DNA of 25,589 bases, from positions 1 to 25,589 of the forward strand of contig SKMI01000091.1 in NCBI GenBank assembly GCA_007121115.1, written 5' to 3'. Positions 6,142 through 13,267 of the stretch are shown one piece after another (the stretch's first letter is position 1; every line of letters begins with the position of its first letter). The translations under genes were made by a program, and so were the position numbers. The notes under the pieces are model-generated. The model did no database searches. It saw only the letters and a list, made by a program, of their open reading frames with translations, and was not told the DNA's origin. Origin of the DNA: Paracoccaceae bacterium (GTDB taxonomy: Bacteria > Pseudomonadota > Alphaproteobacteria > Rhodobacterales > Rhodobacteraceae).

Positions 6142-8433
6142 ATGACCTTTCTGCGGATTCTGCTTCTGTGGCTCACCATTGCCATGCCCGCTTCGGCGCA
6201 GTCGCTGTTCTCGGAGGGTGCTGACGACGCCCCCGCGTCTGGCGAAGCGGCAACGCAGCTCATCGAGATCCTGCGCGACGAAACGGCGCGCGAGGAACTG
6301 ATCCGCCAGTTGGAGGCCACCGCCGAAACCCCGGCCACGGCAGCGCCCGAGGCCGAGCCGGAACCGCAGATGTCACTCGCCCGGCAGATCGCCGAATTCA
6401 CGCGCGCCGGGGCCGAGGGCGTGACCGCGCAGCTTTTCGAGGTGGTCGGCACGCTGACCACGGCCGTATCGGCGCTATCGGAGCTCGAGCGGCTGAACTG
6501 GGCGGAACTCTCGGGCGCGGTGAGCGCGCTGCTCTTGGTGGCGGCGGTCACGCTGGGGCTGTTCTTCGTGCTGCGGATGCTCGGCAATCTGATCTTCAAG
6601 GCCATGGCAGCGACAAAGCACGACCGGCACTGGCTGTTCTCGCTGGTGTTGATCACCGGCTCCAGCCTGATTGACGCGCTGATCATCGTGCTGGCCTGGG
6701 CAGGCGGCTATGCCTTCGCGCTCTACATCGGCGAGGCGGGCGGCATGGATTTCCGCCAGAGCCTGTTCCTGAACGCCTTTTTGCTGGTCGAACTGGTCAA
6801 GGTGGCGCTGCGCGGCGTGCTGGCACCCAATTTCGGCAAGCTGCGCTTCACCCCCATGAGCGACGAGACCGCCGCCTACTGGTATTTCTGGTCCTCGCGG
6901 CTGGTCAGCCTGCTGGGCTACGGGATCCTGCTGGTGGTGCCGATCGTCAATGCCGCGGTGTCCTTTGCCTTCGGGCGCAGCGTGGCGGTTCTGATTGTGG
7001 TCACCGCGCTTCTCATCGCCATCCTGATCGTGCTGCAGAACCGCGCCCCCGTGGCCGAGGCGCTGCGAGCGCGCAACGTGCGCGACCCCGAGGATATCAT
7101 CGGCCGGATCGAAGCGTTCTTCGCCGGGTTCTGGCACTGGCTGGCGATCGCCTATCTGGTTACGCTTTTCGTGGTCTGGACGGCGCGGCCGGCCGATGCG
7201 ATGCAGTTCATGCTGCTGGCGACACTGAATTCAGTGTTCGCGGTGGTGGTGGGCGTGGTGATCATGGCGCTGATCAGCCGCGCCATCACCGGCGGCATGC
7301 GCCTGCCCGCCGATGTGCGCCAATCCATGCCGCTCCTGGAGGAGCGGCTGAATGCCTTCGTGCCCTCGATCCTCAAGGTGCTGCGGGTGCTGGTGGCGCT
7401 GGCGGTGCTGATCGCCATCGGGCAGGCATGGCAGGTGATGGATTTCCTGGGCTGGCTAACCACCGAGGTCGGGCGCGATGTCTCCTCGCGGGTGATCTCG
7501 GCGGCACTGGTGGTGCTGATCGCGCTGGCGGTCTGGCTTGGGTTGTCGTCCTTCATCGAATACCGGCTGAACCCCGAGGTCGGGCGCCTGGCCACGGCAC
7601 GCGAGCGCACGCTTCTGGCGCTGTTTCGCAACGCCTTCACCATCGCGTTGGTGATAATGGCCGCCATGCTGGCCCTGTCTCAGCTGGGCGTGAACATCGC
7701 GCCGCTGCTGGCCGGGGCCGGGGTGCTGGGTCTGGCCATCGGTTTCGGCGCGCAACGGTTGGTGCAGGACATCATCACCGGTGCCTTCATCCAGGTCGAG
7801 AACGCGATGAACGAGGGCGATGTGGTCACGGCTGGCGGGACAACCGGGGTGGTCGAGAAGCTGACCATCCGCTCGGTGGGGCTGCGCGACCTCAATGGCA
7901 CCTATCACCTGATCCCGTTCAGCTCGGTCGACATGGTGTCGAACTTCATGAAGGGGTTCGGCTATCATGTGGCCGATGTGGGCGTCGCCTATCGCGAGGA
8001 TATCGCGCAGGTGAAGGACCTGATGCAGAAGGCCTTCGACGTGCTGCGGGACAGCGAACTTGGCGAGCATATCCTCGACGACTTCGAAATCCACGGCGTC
8101 TCACAACTGGGCGACTCGGCGGTCACCGTGCGCGGCCGGATCAAGACCGTGCCGGGGATGCAATGGGCCATCGGCCGGGCCTATAACGAGGTCATCAAGC
8201 GCGTGCTGGACGAGGCCGGTGTGGAAATCCCCTTCCCGCACATGACGCTCTACATGGGCGAGGGCAAGGACGGCACGGCACCGCCACTGCACCTGCGCCG
8301 CGCAGTGGAGAGCCAGGCAAGCAAGCGCTTGCAAGGCCCCGAGCCGGAACCGGACAGCGCCCAAGACGAGGCCCCGGCCGAACTGCGTGTCGATGCCGCC
8401 GAACTCGCCGATTCCGAACGCGCGAAGGATTGA
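6142..8433 (+). CDS. MscS-superfamily mechanosensitive channel, large YbiO-like type
   Basis: A 763-residue inner-membrane protein with a signal peptide (MTFLRILLLWLTIAMPASAQ) and a periplasmic N-terminal part of about 110 residues. Roughly ten hydrophobic helices follow. The conserved MscS pore and beta-domain start near residue 510 (APLLAGAGVLGLAIGFGAQR, then DIITGAFIQVENAMNEGDVV). After it comes the soluble cytosolic alpha/beta vestibule (VGVAYREDIAQVKDLM). Size, helix number and the pore sequence resemble E. coli YbiO, a moderate-conductance channel that releases solutes on osmotic downshock. Two starts have good ribosome-binding sites: ATG 6121 (AAGGAAAGG) and ATG 6142 (AAGGGG). I chose 6142 because the signal peptide then begins normally. 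The last 50 or so residues are charged and probably disordered. Confidence 0.88.
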   Translation: MTFLRILLLWLTIAMPASAQSLFSEGADDAPASGEAATQLIEILRDETAREELIRQLEATAETPATAAPEAEPEPQMSLARQIAEFTRAGAEGVTAQLFEVVGTLTTAVSALSELERLNWAELSGAVSALLLVAAVTLGLFFVLRMLGNLIFKAMAATKHDRHWLFSLVLITGSSLIDALIIVLAWAGGYAFALYIGEAGGMDFRQSLFLNAFLLVELVKVALRGVLAPNFGKLRFTPMSDETAAYWYFWSSRLVSLLGYGILLVVPIVNAAVSFAFGRSVAVLIVVTALLIAILIVLQNRAPVAEALRARNVRDPEDIIGRIEAFFAGFWHWLAIAYLVTLFVVWTARPADAMQFMLLATLNSVFAVVVGVVIMALISRAITGGMRLPADVRQSMPLLEERLNAFVPSILKVLRVLVALAVLIAIGQAWQVMDFLGWLTTEVGRDVSSRVISAALVVLIALAVWLGLSSFIEYRLNPEVGRLATARERTLLALFRNAFTIALVIMAAMLALSQLGVNIAPLLAGAGVLGLAIGFGAQRLVQDIITGAFIQVENAMNEGDVVTAGGTTGVVEKLTIRSVGLRDLNGTYHLIPFSSVDMVSNFMKGFGYHVADVGVAYREDIAQVKDLMQKAFDVLRDSELGEHILDDFEIHGVSQLGDSAVTVRGRIKTVPGMQWAIGRAYNEVIKRVLDEAGVEIPFPHMTLYMGEGKDGTAPPLHLRRAVESQASKRLQGPEPEPDSAQDEAPAELRVDAAELADSERAKD

Positions 8434-8514
8434 GCGGCTTGCCCGCTGCCGGATCGGCAGGACCCGCGAAAAGATAGCGCCACTCGGAACAGAAGATGCC
8501 ATCCTTGCGACAGC

Positions 8515-8540
8515 GGTGCGGGGCGGGAATGCCCTGCACC
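8515..8540. other. Hairpin between the channel gene and tRNA-Phe
   Basis: GGTGCGGGGC (8515-8524) and GCCCTGCACC (8531-8540) pair over 10 bp with one G-T wobble and a 6-base loop. A smaller 6-bp hairpin (CTGCCG/CGGCAG, 8446-8460) lies closer to the channel stop codon. The channel gene and the tRNA converge here, so these are candidate transcription ends. Neither has a T-tract. Confidence 0.4.
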
Positions 8541-8603
8541 ATGTCCTGTGCCCGCGTTTCCGGTCGAAAACGTTGAGCGATTACAGGAGATTCGCAAGAT
8601 GAA

Positions 8604-8678
8604 TGGTGCCCGGGGGCGGAATCGAACCACCGACACGAGGATTTTCAGTCCACTGCTCTACCCCTGAGCTACCCGGGC
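8604..8678 (-). tRNA. tRNA-Phe (anticodon GAA)
   Basis: On the minus strand the acceptor stem is GCCCGGG (8678-8672) pairing with CCCGGGC (8614-8608), followed by discriminator A and an encoded CCA (8606-8604). The D-arm AGCTCAGGGGTAGAGC, anticodon loop CTGAAAA with GAA at 8646-8644, and T-arm GGTTCGATTCC are all in place. The total is 75 bases including CCA. It follows yacG in the same direction after a 106-base gap with its own candidate promoter. Confidence 0.98.
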
Positions 8679-8711
8679 ACGGGTGCGCGCGCTGGCGCGG
8701 GATGGGCGTGT

Positions 8712-8738
8712 CTTATGCGAGGGCGCGGGCGCTGTCCA
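8712..8738 (-). promoter_or_regulatory. Candidate sigma-70 type promoter of tRNA-Phe
   Basis: On the minus strand TGGACA (8738-8733) and CATAAG (8717-8712) are separated by 15 bases, and the tRNA 5' end is 33 bases beyond the -10. The spacer is short for sigma-70 (ATAAGA, one base later, gives 16). The evidence is position and two partial matches only. Confidence 0.4.
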
Positions 8739-8784
8739 GAGGTCGAAACGCAAAATCCAACGGCGAAATCCGGCAGCGCGCCGC

Positions 8785-8997
8785 TTACTGCAAACGCGTC
8801 TTGCGTTCCGCGTTTTCCGCGTCCGGCGCGCGGTCCTCCGGGTGGTCGGGCACAGGGTCGGAAAGGGGGTCGATCGCAGGTCCCGGCAGAGCGTAATCTC
8901 CGCGCAGCCAGCGGGCCAGATCGACATCGGCACAGCGGCGCGAACAGAAGGGCGCCATCGCCTTGACCGTGGGTTTGCCGCAGACGGGGCAGCTCAT
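8785..8997 (-). CDS. yacG: DNA gyrase inhibitor / zinc-binding protein YacG
   Basis: A 70-residue protein with the four-cysteine zinc site of the family: CPVCGK at the N-terminus and FCSRRC about 15 residues later, followed by ADVDLARWLRGDYALPG, which is diagnostic. In E. coli YacG binds GyrB and inhibits DNA binding by gyrase. The rest is an acidic, low-complexity tail longer than the folded core. Its ATG overlaps the stop codon of the RNase E/G gene as ATGA (8994-8997), so translation is probably coupled. Confidence 0.93.
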   Translation of the reverse strand: MSCPVCGKPTVKAMAPFCSRRCADVDLARWLRGDYALPGPAIDPLSDPVPDHPEDRAPDAENAERKTRLQ

Positions 8998-10040
8998 GAC
9001 CGGCCCAGCGCCTGCGCCAGCGGGATCGACTCGCGTCGGCGCTGCAGTTCGAAATTGCCTAGCGGCGTCCAGCCGGCCAGCGTGACCGCCGGGCCATCGC
9101 GCCGGAAGGCCGCGCGCAGCACCTGGTCCAGCGTGGCGCGGTCCTTGCGCGGGACGGGGGCGAAATCGACGATCACCTGCCCGCCCAGGCCCCGCAGCCG
9201 CAACTGCCGGGGCAGTTCGCGGACGGCGGCGATGCTGGCCTTCAACCCGGCGGCCGGGGTCCCTTCGGCGGTGTTCACGTCCACGGCGACGAAGGCCGCC
9301 GTCGGTTCAATCGCCATGGACCCGCCCCCCGGCAGCGCCACGTGGGCGGCCAGTAGCGCGTCGATGGCCTCGGGAACGCCGTGGTCCGAAAGCGCCGAAG
9401 CGCCTTCGGCCACCGCGTCCGGCGGCGGCGTGGTCCAGTCGCGCGCGGCGGCTTCATGCGGGTCGGGTGCGTCCAGAAGCAGTTCCGGCGATCCGTCAGT
9501 ATCGGTGGCGATGGCCTCGGCCAGCGCGCGCAACGGGGCGAGGTCAGCGTGCAACGCCTCCTCGGTCACGCCTTCGGCGCCCGAGCGCAGGATCAGGCCC
9601 AGCGCGGGGTCGGCGCCGTTCATGATCGCCGCGCCCGCCTCCGCCAATCGCGCGGCCTCGGCCTCATCGCGCACCGCGCGCGAGACATTGATACCCGGCG
9701 CGCCCGGGGTGACGATCCCGTAGCGCCCCTTCACGGTCAGGCGCGGGGTCACCGGCACCGCCTTGCCCGGTTCGGCCACGCCCGTGACCTGCACCAGCAG
9801 CGCCTGCCCGGGGCGCAATCCCTTGGCCTGTCGCAGAAAACCGCTCTGCCCGTCGGGGAGGTCCAGAAACACGCCGCCCATGCCCTTGATCTGCCGTCCC
9901 ACGCGGCCGCGCAGGATCGCGCCGGGGGCCAGCATGCCCTCGGGCAGTTCGACGAACAAATCCTCCAGCCGCCCGTCGACCAGCCGCGCCGCCACGGCGC
10001 GCCCGCGCAGGTGCCCCAGAGCGATCACTACACCCTTCAT
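8994..10040 (-). CDS. Short RNase E/G family ribonuclease
   Basis: A 348-residue member of the RNase E/G family. An S1-like RNA-binding segment occupies about residues 15-110 (GRVGRQIKGMGGVFLDL, GQSGFL). The catalytic domain keeps the two metal-binding aspartates, Asp254 in VAVDVNTAEG and Asp292 in VIVDFAPVPR (equivalents of E. coli RNase E D303 and D346). The zinc-link CPxCxGxG and everything C-terminal are absent, so the usual zinc-linked dimer-of-dimers is unlikely. ATG 10040 is chosen because GAAGGGG lies 5-6 bases upstream; a TTG at 10058 would overlap maf. It lies between maf and yacG and is probably a paralogue of a full-length RNase E elsewhere. Confidence 0.88.
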   Translation of the reverse strand: MKGVVIALGHLRGRAVAARLVDGRLEDLFVELPEGMLAPGAILRGRVGRQIKGMGGVFLDLPDGQSGFLRQAKGLRPGQALLVQVTGVAEPGKAVPVTPRLTVKGRYGIVTPGAPGINVSRAVRDEAEAARLAEAGAAIMNGADPALGLILRSGAEGVTEEALHADLAPLRALAEAIATDTDGSPELLLDAPDPHEAAARDWTTPPPDAVAEGASALSDHGVPEAIDALLAAHVALPGGGSMAIEPTAAFVAVDVNTAEGTPAAGLKASIAAVRELPRQLRLRGLGGQVIVDFAPVPRKDRATLDQVLRAAFRRDGPAVTLAGWTPLGNFELQRRRESIPLAQALGRS

Positions 10041-10050
10041 GCGGGCCCCT

Positions 10051-10629
10051 TCATGCAAGTTCCGGCGTCAGCGACAACCCCGCCGCGCGCAGCACCGCCG
10101 CGGTTTCCGCCGCAGGCAGCCCCATCACCCCGGTGAACGACCCGGAAATCCACGGAATGAACGCCCCGGCGCGGCCCTGGATGGCATAACCCCCCGCCTT
10201 GCCCTGCCATTCGCCGCTGGCCAGATAGTCGTTGACCTCGGCATCCGACAGCCGCTTCATCCGCACCGCCGAGACGACGCTGCGCATCCAGGTCCGCTCC
10301 GCGTGCCGTACGGCGATGGCAGTGATCACCGAATGCCGCCGCCCGGAAAGTTTGTAAAGGAACGCCGCCGCCTCGCCCGCATCCGCAGGCTTGCCCAGGA
10401 TCCGGCGGCCCAGCGCCACGGTGGTATCGGCGGTCAGAACCAGTTCGTCCTGCGCAGACGGGATCGCCGCCAGCTTATCGGCCGCAATGCGCTGGCAATA
10501 GGCGCGCGGCAACTCCCCCCGCTGCGGAGTCTCGTCAATGTCCGCCGGGCGCACTTCATCCACCCGCGCGCCGATCTGCGCCAGGATCTGGCTGCGGCGC
10601 GGGCTGGCCGAGCCGAGGATCAGCCGCAT
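10051..10629 (-). CDS. maf: Maf family nucleoside triphosphate pyrophosphatase (dTTP/UTP type)
   Basis: A 192-residue Maf/Ham1-fold enzyme that hydrolyses non-canonical or excess nucleoside triphosphates to monophosphate and pyrophosphate. Visible motifs are LGSASPRRSQIL at the N-terminus, ADTTVALGRRILGKP in the middle, KLSGRRHSV, and GGYAIQGRAGAFIPWISGS near the C-terminus. The GYAIQG form fits the YhdE dTTP/UTP group rather than the YceF 7-methyl-GTP group. The ATG at 10629 overlaps the infA stop by one base (TGATG); a GTG directly before it (10632) is less likely. Confidence 0.92.
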   Translation of the reverse strand: MRLILGSASPRRSQILAQIGARVDEVRPADIDETPQRGELPRAYCQRIAADKLAAIPSAQDELVLTADTTVALGRRILGKPADAGEAAAFLYKLSGRRHSVITAIAVRHAERTWMRSVVSAVRMKRLSDAEVNDYLASGEWQGKAGGYAIQGRAGAFIPWISGSFTGVMGLPAAETAAVLRAAGLSLTPELA

Positions 10630-10847
10630 CACTTGAAGCGATAGTTGATCCGGCCCTTGGTCAGATCATAGGGGGTCATTTCCACCTGAACGCGGTCGCC
10701 CGCCAGAACCCGGATGCGGTTCTTGCGCATCTTGCCTGCCGTATGCGCGATGATCTCATGGCCGTTTTCCAGCTCGACCCTGAACGTCGCGTTCGGCAGG
10801 AGTTCCTTCACGACGCCGGGGAATTCGAGCAGTTCTTCCTTGGCCAT
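10629..10847 (-). CDS. infA: Translation initiation factor IF-1
   Basis: A 72-residue single OB-fold protein with the near-invariant core ATFRVELENGHEIIAHTAG, KMRKNRIRVLAGDRVQVEM and the ending TPYDLTKGRINYRFK. IF-1 binds the 30S A site and cooperates with IF-2 and IF-3. The ATG at 10847 has GGAG five bases upstream and gives MAKEELLEF, matching relatives; a GTG two codons earlier is not used. It overlaps maf by one base and has a 71-base leader after the carbon-nitrogen hydrolase gene, where a promoter is likely. Confidence 0.97.
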   Translation of the reverse strand: MAKEELLEFPGVVKELLPNATFRVELENGHEIIAHTAGKMRKNRIRVLAGDRVQVEMTPYDLTKGRINYRFK

Positions 10848-10893
10848 GGTCACTCCGTCCGTGTGTCACCCGCCCTCAGCGCGGGTCGCGCCT

Positions 10894-10922
10894 TAAATGC
10901 GCTCGGGACGCGGTTTTTTCAA
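10894..10922 (-). promoter_or_regulatory. Candidate infA promoter overlapping the hydrolase stop codon
   Basis: On the minus strand TTGAAA (10922-10917) and CATTTA (10899-10894) are separated by 17 bases, about 47 bases before the infA ATG. The -35 covers the TGA of the upstream hydrolase gene (10921-10919). The -10 is a weak match (ATTTAA with an 18-base spacer is similar). It would let infA-maf-RNase E/G-yacG be read independently of the accessory genes upstream. Confidence 0.35.
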
Positions 10923-11815
10923 GCTTTAACTGTCGCGCCCACACGCTTTGCCTGCGTTTCCAGCCGCGCATGCTGTTCCGGCCAGTGGGCGTGGTTGAGG
11001 ACGCCGCCATCGCGTCGCACCTCGGCGATGGCGTCGAGCGAGACCTCGGCCACCGCCCAGCCGGGCACGTTCAGCCGGGTCTGCGCCAGGATCCCGTCCT
11101 CGGGCCAGCCCCGGTCCGGCGGGCCATAGATCGCCGCCGCGCCCACGTTCATGTCCACCGCCGGGCACCAGGGCGCCGGGCCGATGGTGGGGGAATGGAC
11201 CACAACGCATTGATTTTCCAGCGCGCGGGCCATGGACCCCACCCTGACCCGCGTGTAGCCCGCATAGGTTTCCGTGGCGCTGGGCGCGAGCAGGATCTGC
11301 GCGCCCTCCTCGATCAGCGCGCGGGCCAGCAGCGGGAACTCGCTGTCATAGCAGATGACCACGCCGATCGCGCCCAGTGCAGTGTCGAACACCGTCAGGC
11401 CAGAGCCGGGGGCGACGTCCCATTCCTCGCGCTCGAACCGGGTCATGATCTGCTTGTCCTGATGGCCGATCACGCCTTCGGGACCATAGAGCACCGCGCG
11501 ATTCACCGGGCGGCCCGGACCGGTGAAGAAAGGGCCGCTGGGGCCGAGGACAAGCACGCCGTGCTCTGCCGCCAGTCGCGCAAAAAGCGCGTCCACCATG
11601 GGCCAGTGGCGGGCGACCTCGTGCAGGCTGGCCTCCAGGTCGGCGGCGACCTCGGCCCCGCCCAGGCTGGCAAGTTCCATGGCGCCGTATTCGGGGAACA
11701 CCAGCAGGTCGGCCCCCCGCCCGACCGCATCAGTGACCCAGGCGGTGATCTTGGCCGCGTACTCTGCCTCATCGGCGAAGAAATCCAGCGGGTAGGCGGC
11801 GGCGGCGATCTTCAT
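10919..11815 (-). CDS. Carbon-nitrogen hydrolase (nitrilase superfamily)
   Basis: A 298-residue nitrilase-superfamily enzyme with an intact catalytic triad: Glu42 in VFPEYGAMEL, Lys121 in GHQDKQIMTRFE, and Cys155 in VVICYDSEFP. The K-x-IMTRFE-x-EEW segment resembles the branch in which the hydrolase is fused to a GNAT domain (B. subtilis YhcX type). It should hydrolyse an amide or related C-N bond through a thioester intermediate; the substrate is unknown. It has no signal peptide, so it is cytoplasmic. Its ATG overlaps the stop of the GNAT gene as ATGA (11812-11815), which fits the two acting together. It ends 71 bases before infA. Confidence 0.9.
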   Translation of the reverse strand: MKIAAAAYPLDFFADEAEYAAKITAWVTDAVGRGADLLVFPEYGAMELASLGGAEVAADLEASLHEVARHWPMVDALFARLAAEHGVLVLGPSGPFFTGPGRPVNRAVLYGPEGVIGHQDKQIMTRFEREEWDVAPGSGLTVFDTALGAIGVVICYDSEFPLLARALIEEGAQILLAPSATETYAGYTRVRVGSMARALENQCVVVHSPTIGPAPWCPAVDMNVGAAAIYGPPDRGWPEDGILAQTRLNVPGWAVAEVSLDAIAEVRRDGGVLNHAHWPEQHARLETQAKRVGATVKA

Positions 11816-12399
11816 AGCGACCTCATCCAGAATTGCAGGGGTTTACGGGTCTCGGTGGCCTCGCCGATATCCTTCCAACCGAACTCGGCGACCACACCCG
11901 GCAGCGAGCGATAGCCACGTTTCTGCCAGAAATCATCCAACGGGCGATAATCGGCGGGCCGCGCGGGATGGTCGGCGGGGCGCTGTACTGCACAAAATGC
12001 AACATATTTGGCGCCGAGATCGCGCGCATGGGCCTCGCGCATGTCAAAAAACCGATGTCCGGCGCCCTGTCCACGATACTCGGGCAGCAACACCGACTCC
12101 GCGCAATAGAAGATTTCCGATAAATCGTATCCGGTGCCATCGAAGGCGGCGGCGAAGTCGTCGGCATGGTCGGTCATCGGCGTCCCGGTGGCCGCGCCCA
12201 CCAGACGGTCGCCATCGAAGGCAGCCGCCACAATGGCATTCGGGGTGTCGCGATAGGCGGTCAGATAACGCCGCTCATAGTCCAGATCGCCATCATAGAG
12301 ATACGGCCAGTCCCGGAACACGGCGATCCGCAGCGCGGCCAGATCGTCCAGAACCGGCGCGGCGTCAGTGCCGATCAGGGGCTGGAACCGCAGGGTCAC
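11812..12399 (-). CDS. GNAT family N-acetyltransferase, partner of the C-N hydrolase
   Basis: A 195-residue GNAT-fold protein. Motif A, the acetyl-CoA pyrophosphate loop, is VLLPEYRGQGAGHRFFD around residues 110-126, preceded by the usual beta-strand IFYCAESV and followed by helix HARDLGAKYVAFC. Near the N-terminus is LRIAVFRDWPYLYDGDLDYE, typical of the GNAT domains fused to nitrilases. It starts with GTG at 12399, overlapping the stop of the NTF2-like gene (GTGA, 12396-12399), and its own stop overlaps the hydrolase ATG. The gene order GNAT then hydrolase is the order of domains in the fusion proteins. The substrate is unknown. Confidence 0.87.
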   Translation of the reverse strand: MTLRFQPLIGTDAAPVLDDLAALRIAVFRDWPYLYDGDLDYERRYLTAYRDTPNAIVAAAFDGDRLVGAATGTPMTDHADDFAAAFDGTGYDLSEIFYCAESVLLPEYRGQGAGHRFFDMREAHARDLGAKYVAFCAVQRPADHPARPADYRPLDDFWQKRGYRSLPGVVAEFGWKDIGEATETRKPLQFWMRSL

Positions 12400-12794
12400 G
12401 CCGACACCTGCGCGATCCAGTCCTGCAGGTTGTAATAGGTGGTGACGCGGGTGATCTTGCCGTCCTTCAGCGCAAAGAAGGACCCGGCGGGTAGCACATA
12501 GCGCTGGCCGCGCGCCTCGGGCAAGCCCGGATCGGTCTGCAGGTATTCCCCGTGCACGGTGAATTCCGCCGCCGCGCGAGTGCCATCGTCATTGACGAAG
12601 ATCACCATGTCGCGCAATTCCTCGCGGTAGCTGACCCCCATATGCCCGCAGAATTCGGCAAAGGCCGCGCGACCGTGGCGGACATCGCCCTGATTGACGT
12701 GATGCGCCACGTCGTCGCTGACCAGCGCCAGCATCCCGTCCGCGTCACCGGCGTTGAAGGCGGCGAAATAGCGCTCGATGATATCCCGGCTCAT
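12396..12794 (-). CDS. NTF2-like / SnoaL-type ketosteroid isomerase-related protein
   Basis: A 132-residue protein of the cone-shaped NTF2 fold. It begins with helix DIIERYFAAFNAGDADGMLALV, followed by SDDVAHHVNQGDVRHGRAAF and the strands GEYLQTDPGLP, YVLPAGSFFALKDGKITRVTTYYN. The pattern is that of SnoaL-like polyketide cyclase or ketosteroid isomerase relatives; the fold serves many functions, so the role is not predictable. The ATG overlaps the LMW phosphatase stop (ATGA, 12791-12794) and the end overlaps the GNAT start, so it is translated within the same operon. Confidence 0.82.
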   Translation of the reverse strand: MSRDIIERYFAAFNAGDADGMLALVSDDVAHHVNQGDVRHGRAAFAEFCGHMGVSYREELRDMVIFVNDDGTRAAAEFTVHGEYLQTDPGLPEARGQRYVLPAGSFFALKDGKITRVTTYYNLQDWIAQVSA

Positions 12795-13267
12795 GTGTCC
12801 TCCGTCGTCTGGCCAGATGTGGGCGGGCCGAAGCGCGCCAGCATGCGTTGCCGGATCTGGTCCCGGGTCTGGCGATAAGCGGCCAGCTTGTCCGCGCGCG
12901 CCTCGCCCAGACCCGTGGGGTCCATGATCGGCCAGTATTCCACGTCGATATGGGCGTATCGGGTCAGTTCCAGCGCCTGACGCTGGCTTGCGGGCGACAG
13001 CGCGACGATCAGATCGAAGCCCGTGAGGTCATCGCCCCATTGCGCCATCTCCTCGAAGGACCGCGACCGGTGGCGCGACAGCTCCACGCCCATTTCGGCA
13101 CTGACGGCGATGGAGAAGCCGTCGATCTCGCGGTCGTTGCGGACACCCGCGGATTGCACATAGGCGCGCTGGCCATAGAACTTTTTCATCAACCCCTCGG
13201 CGATGGGCGAGCGCACCGAATTGTGGTCGCAGCAGAACAGCACCGACGAGGGGAAATCCTGGCCCAT
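12791..13267 (-). CDS. Low-molecular-weight protein tyrosine phosphatase family protein
   Basis: A 158-residue protein with the LMW-PTP active-site loop C-x5-R-S near the N-terminus (Cys13 to Ser20 in FCCDHNSVRSPIAEGL) and a candidate general acid in IMDPTG (about residue 117). The fold is shared by protein tyrosine phosphatases and thioredoxin-type arsenate reductases; the lack of the paired redox cysteines expected for arsenate reductase favours a phosphatase. Its ATG (13265-13267) immediately follows the UPF0262 stop, with no spacer. UPF0262, this gene and infA-maf occur together in many Alphaproteobacteria as I recall, but the target is not known. Confidence 0.85.
   Translation of the reverse strand: MGQDFPSSVLFCCDHNSVRSPIAEGLMKKFYGQRAYVQSAGVRNDREIDGFSIAVSAEMGVELSRHRSRSFEEMAQWGDDLTGFDLIVALSPASQRQALELTRYAHIDVEYWPIMDPTGLGEARADKLAAYRQTRDQIRQRMLARFGPPTSGQTTEDT

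Noticed and set aside
8604..8678. tRNA-Phe as an integration site
   Set aside because: No integrase gene and no repeat of the tRNA 3' end was noticed in the window.
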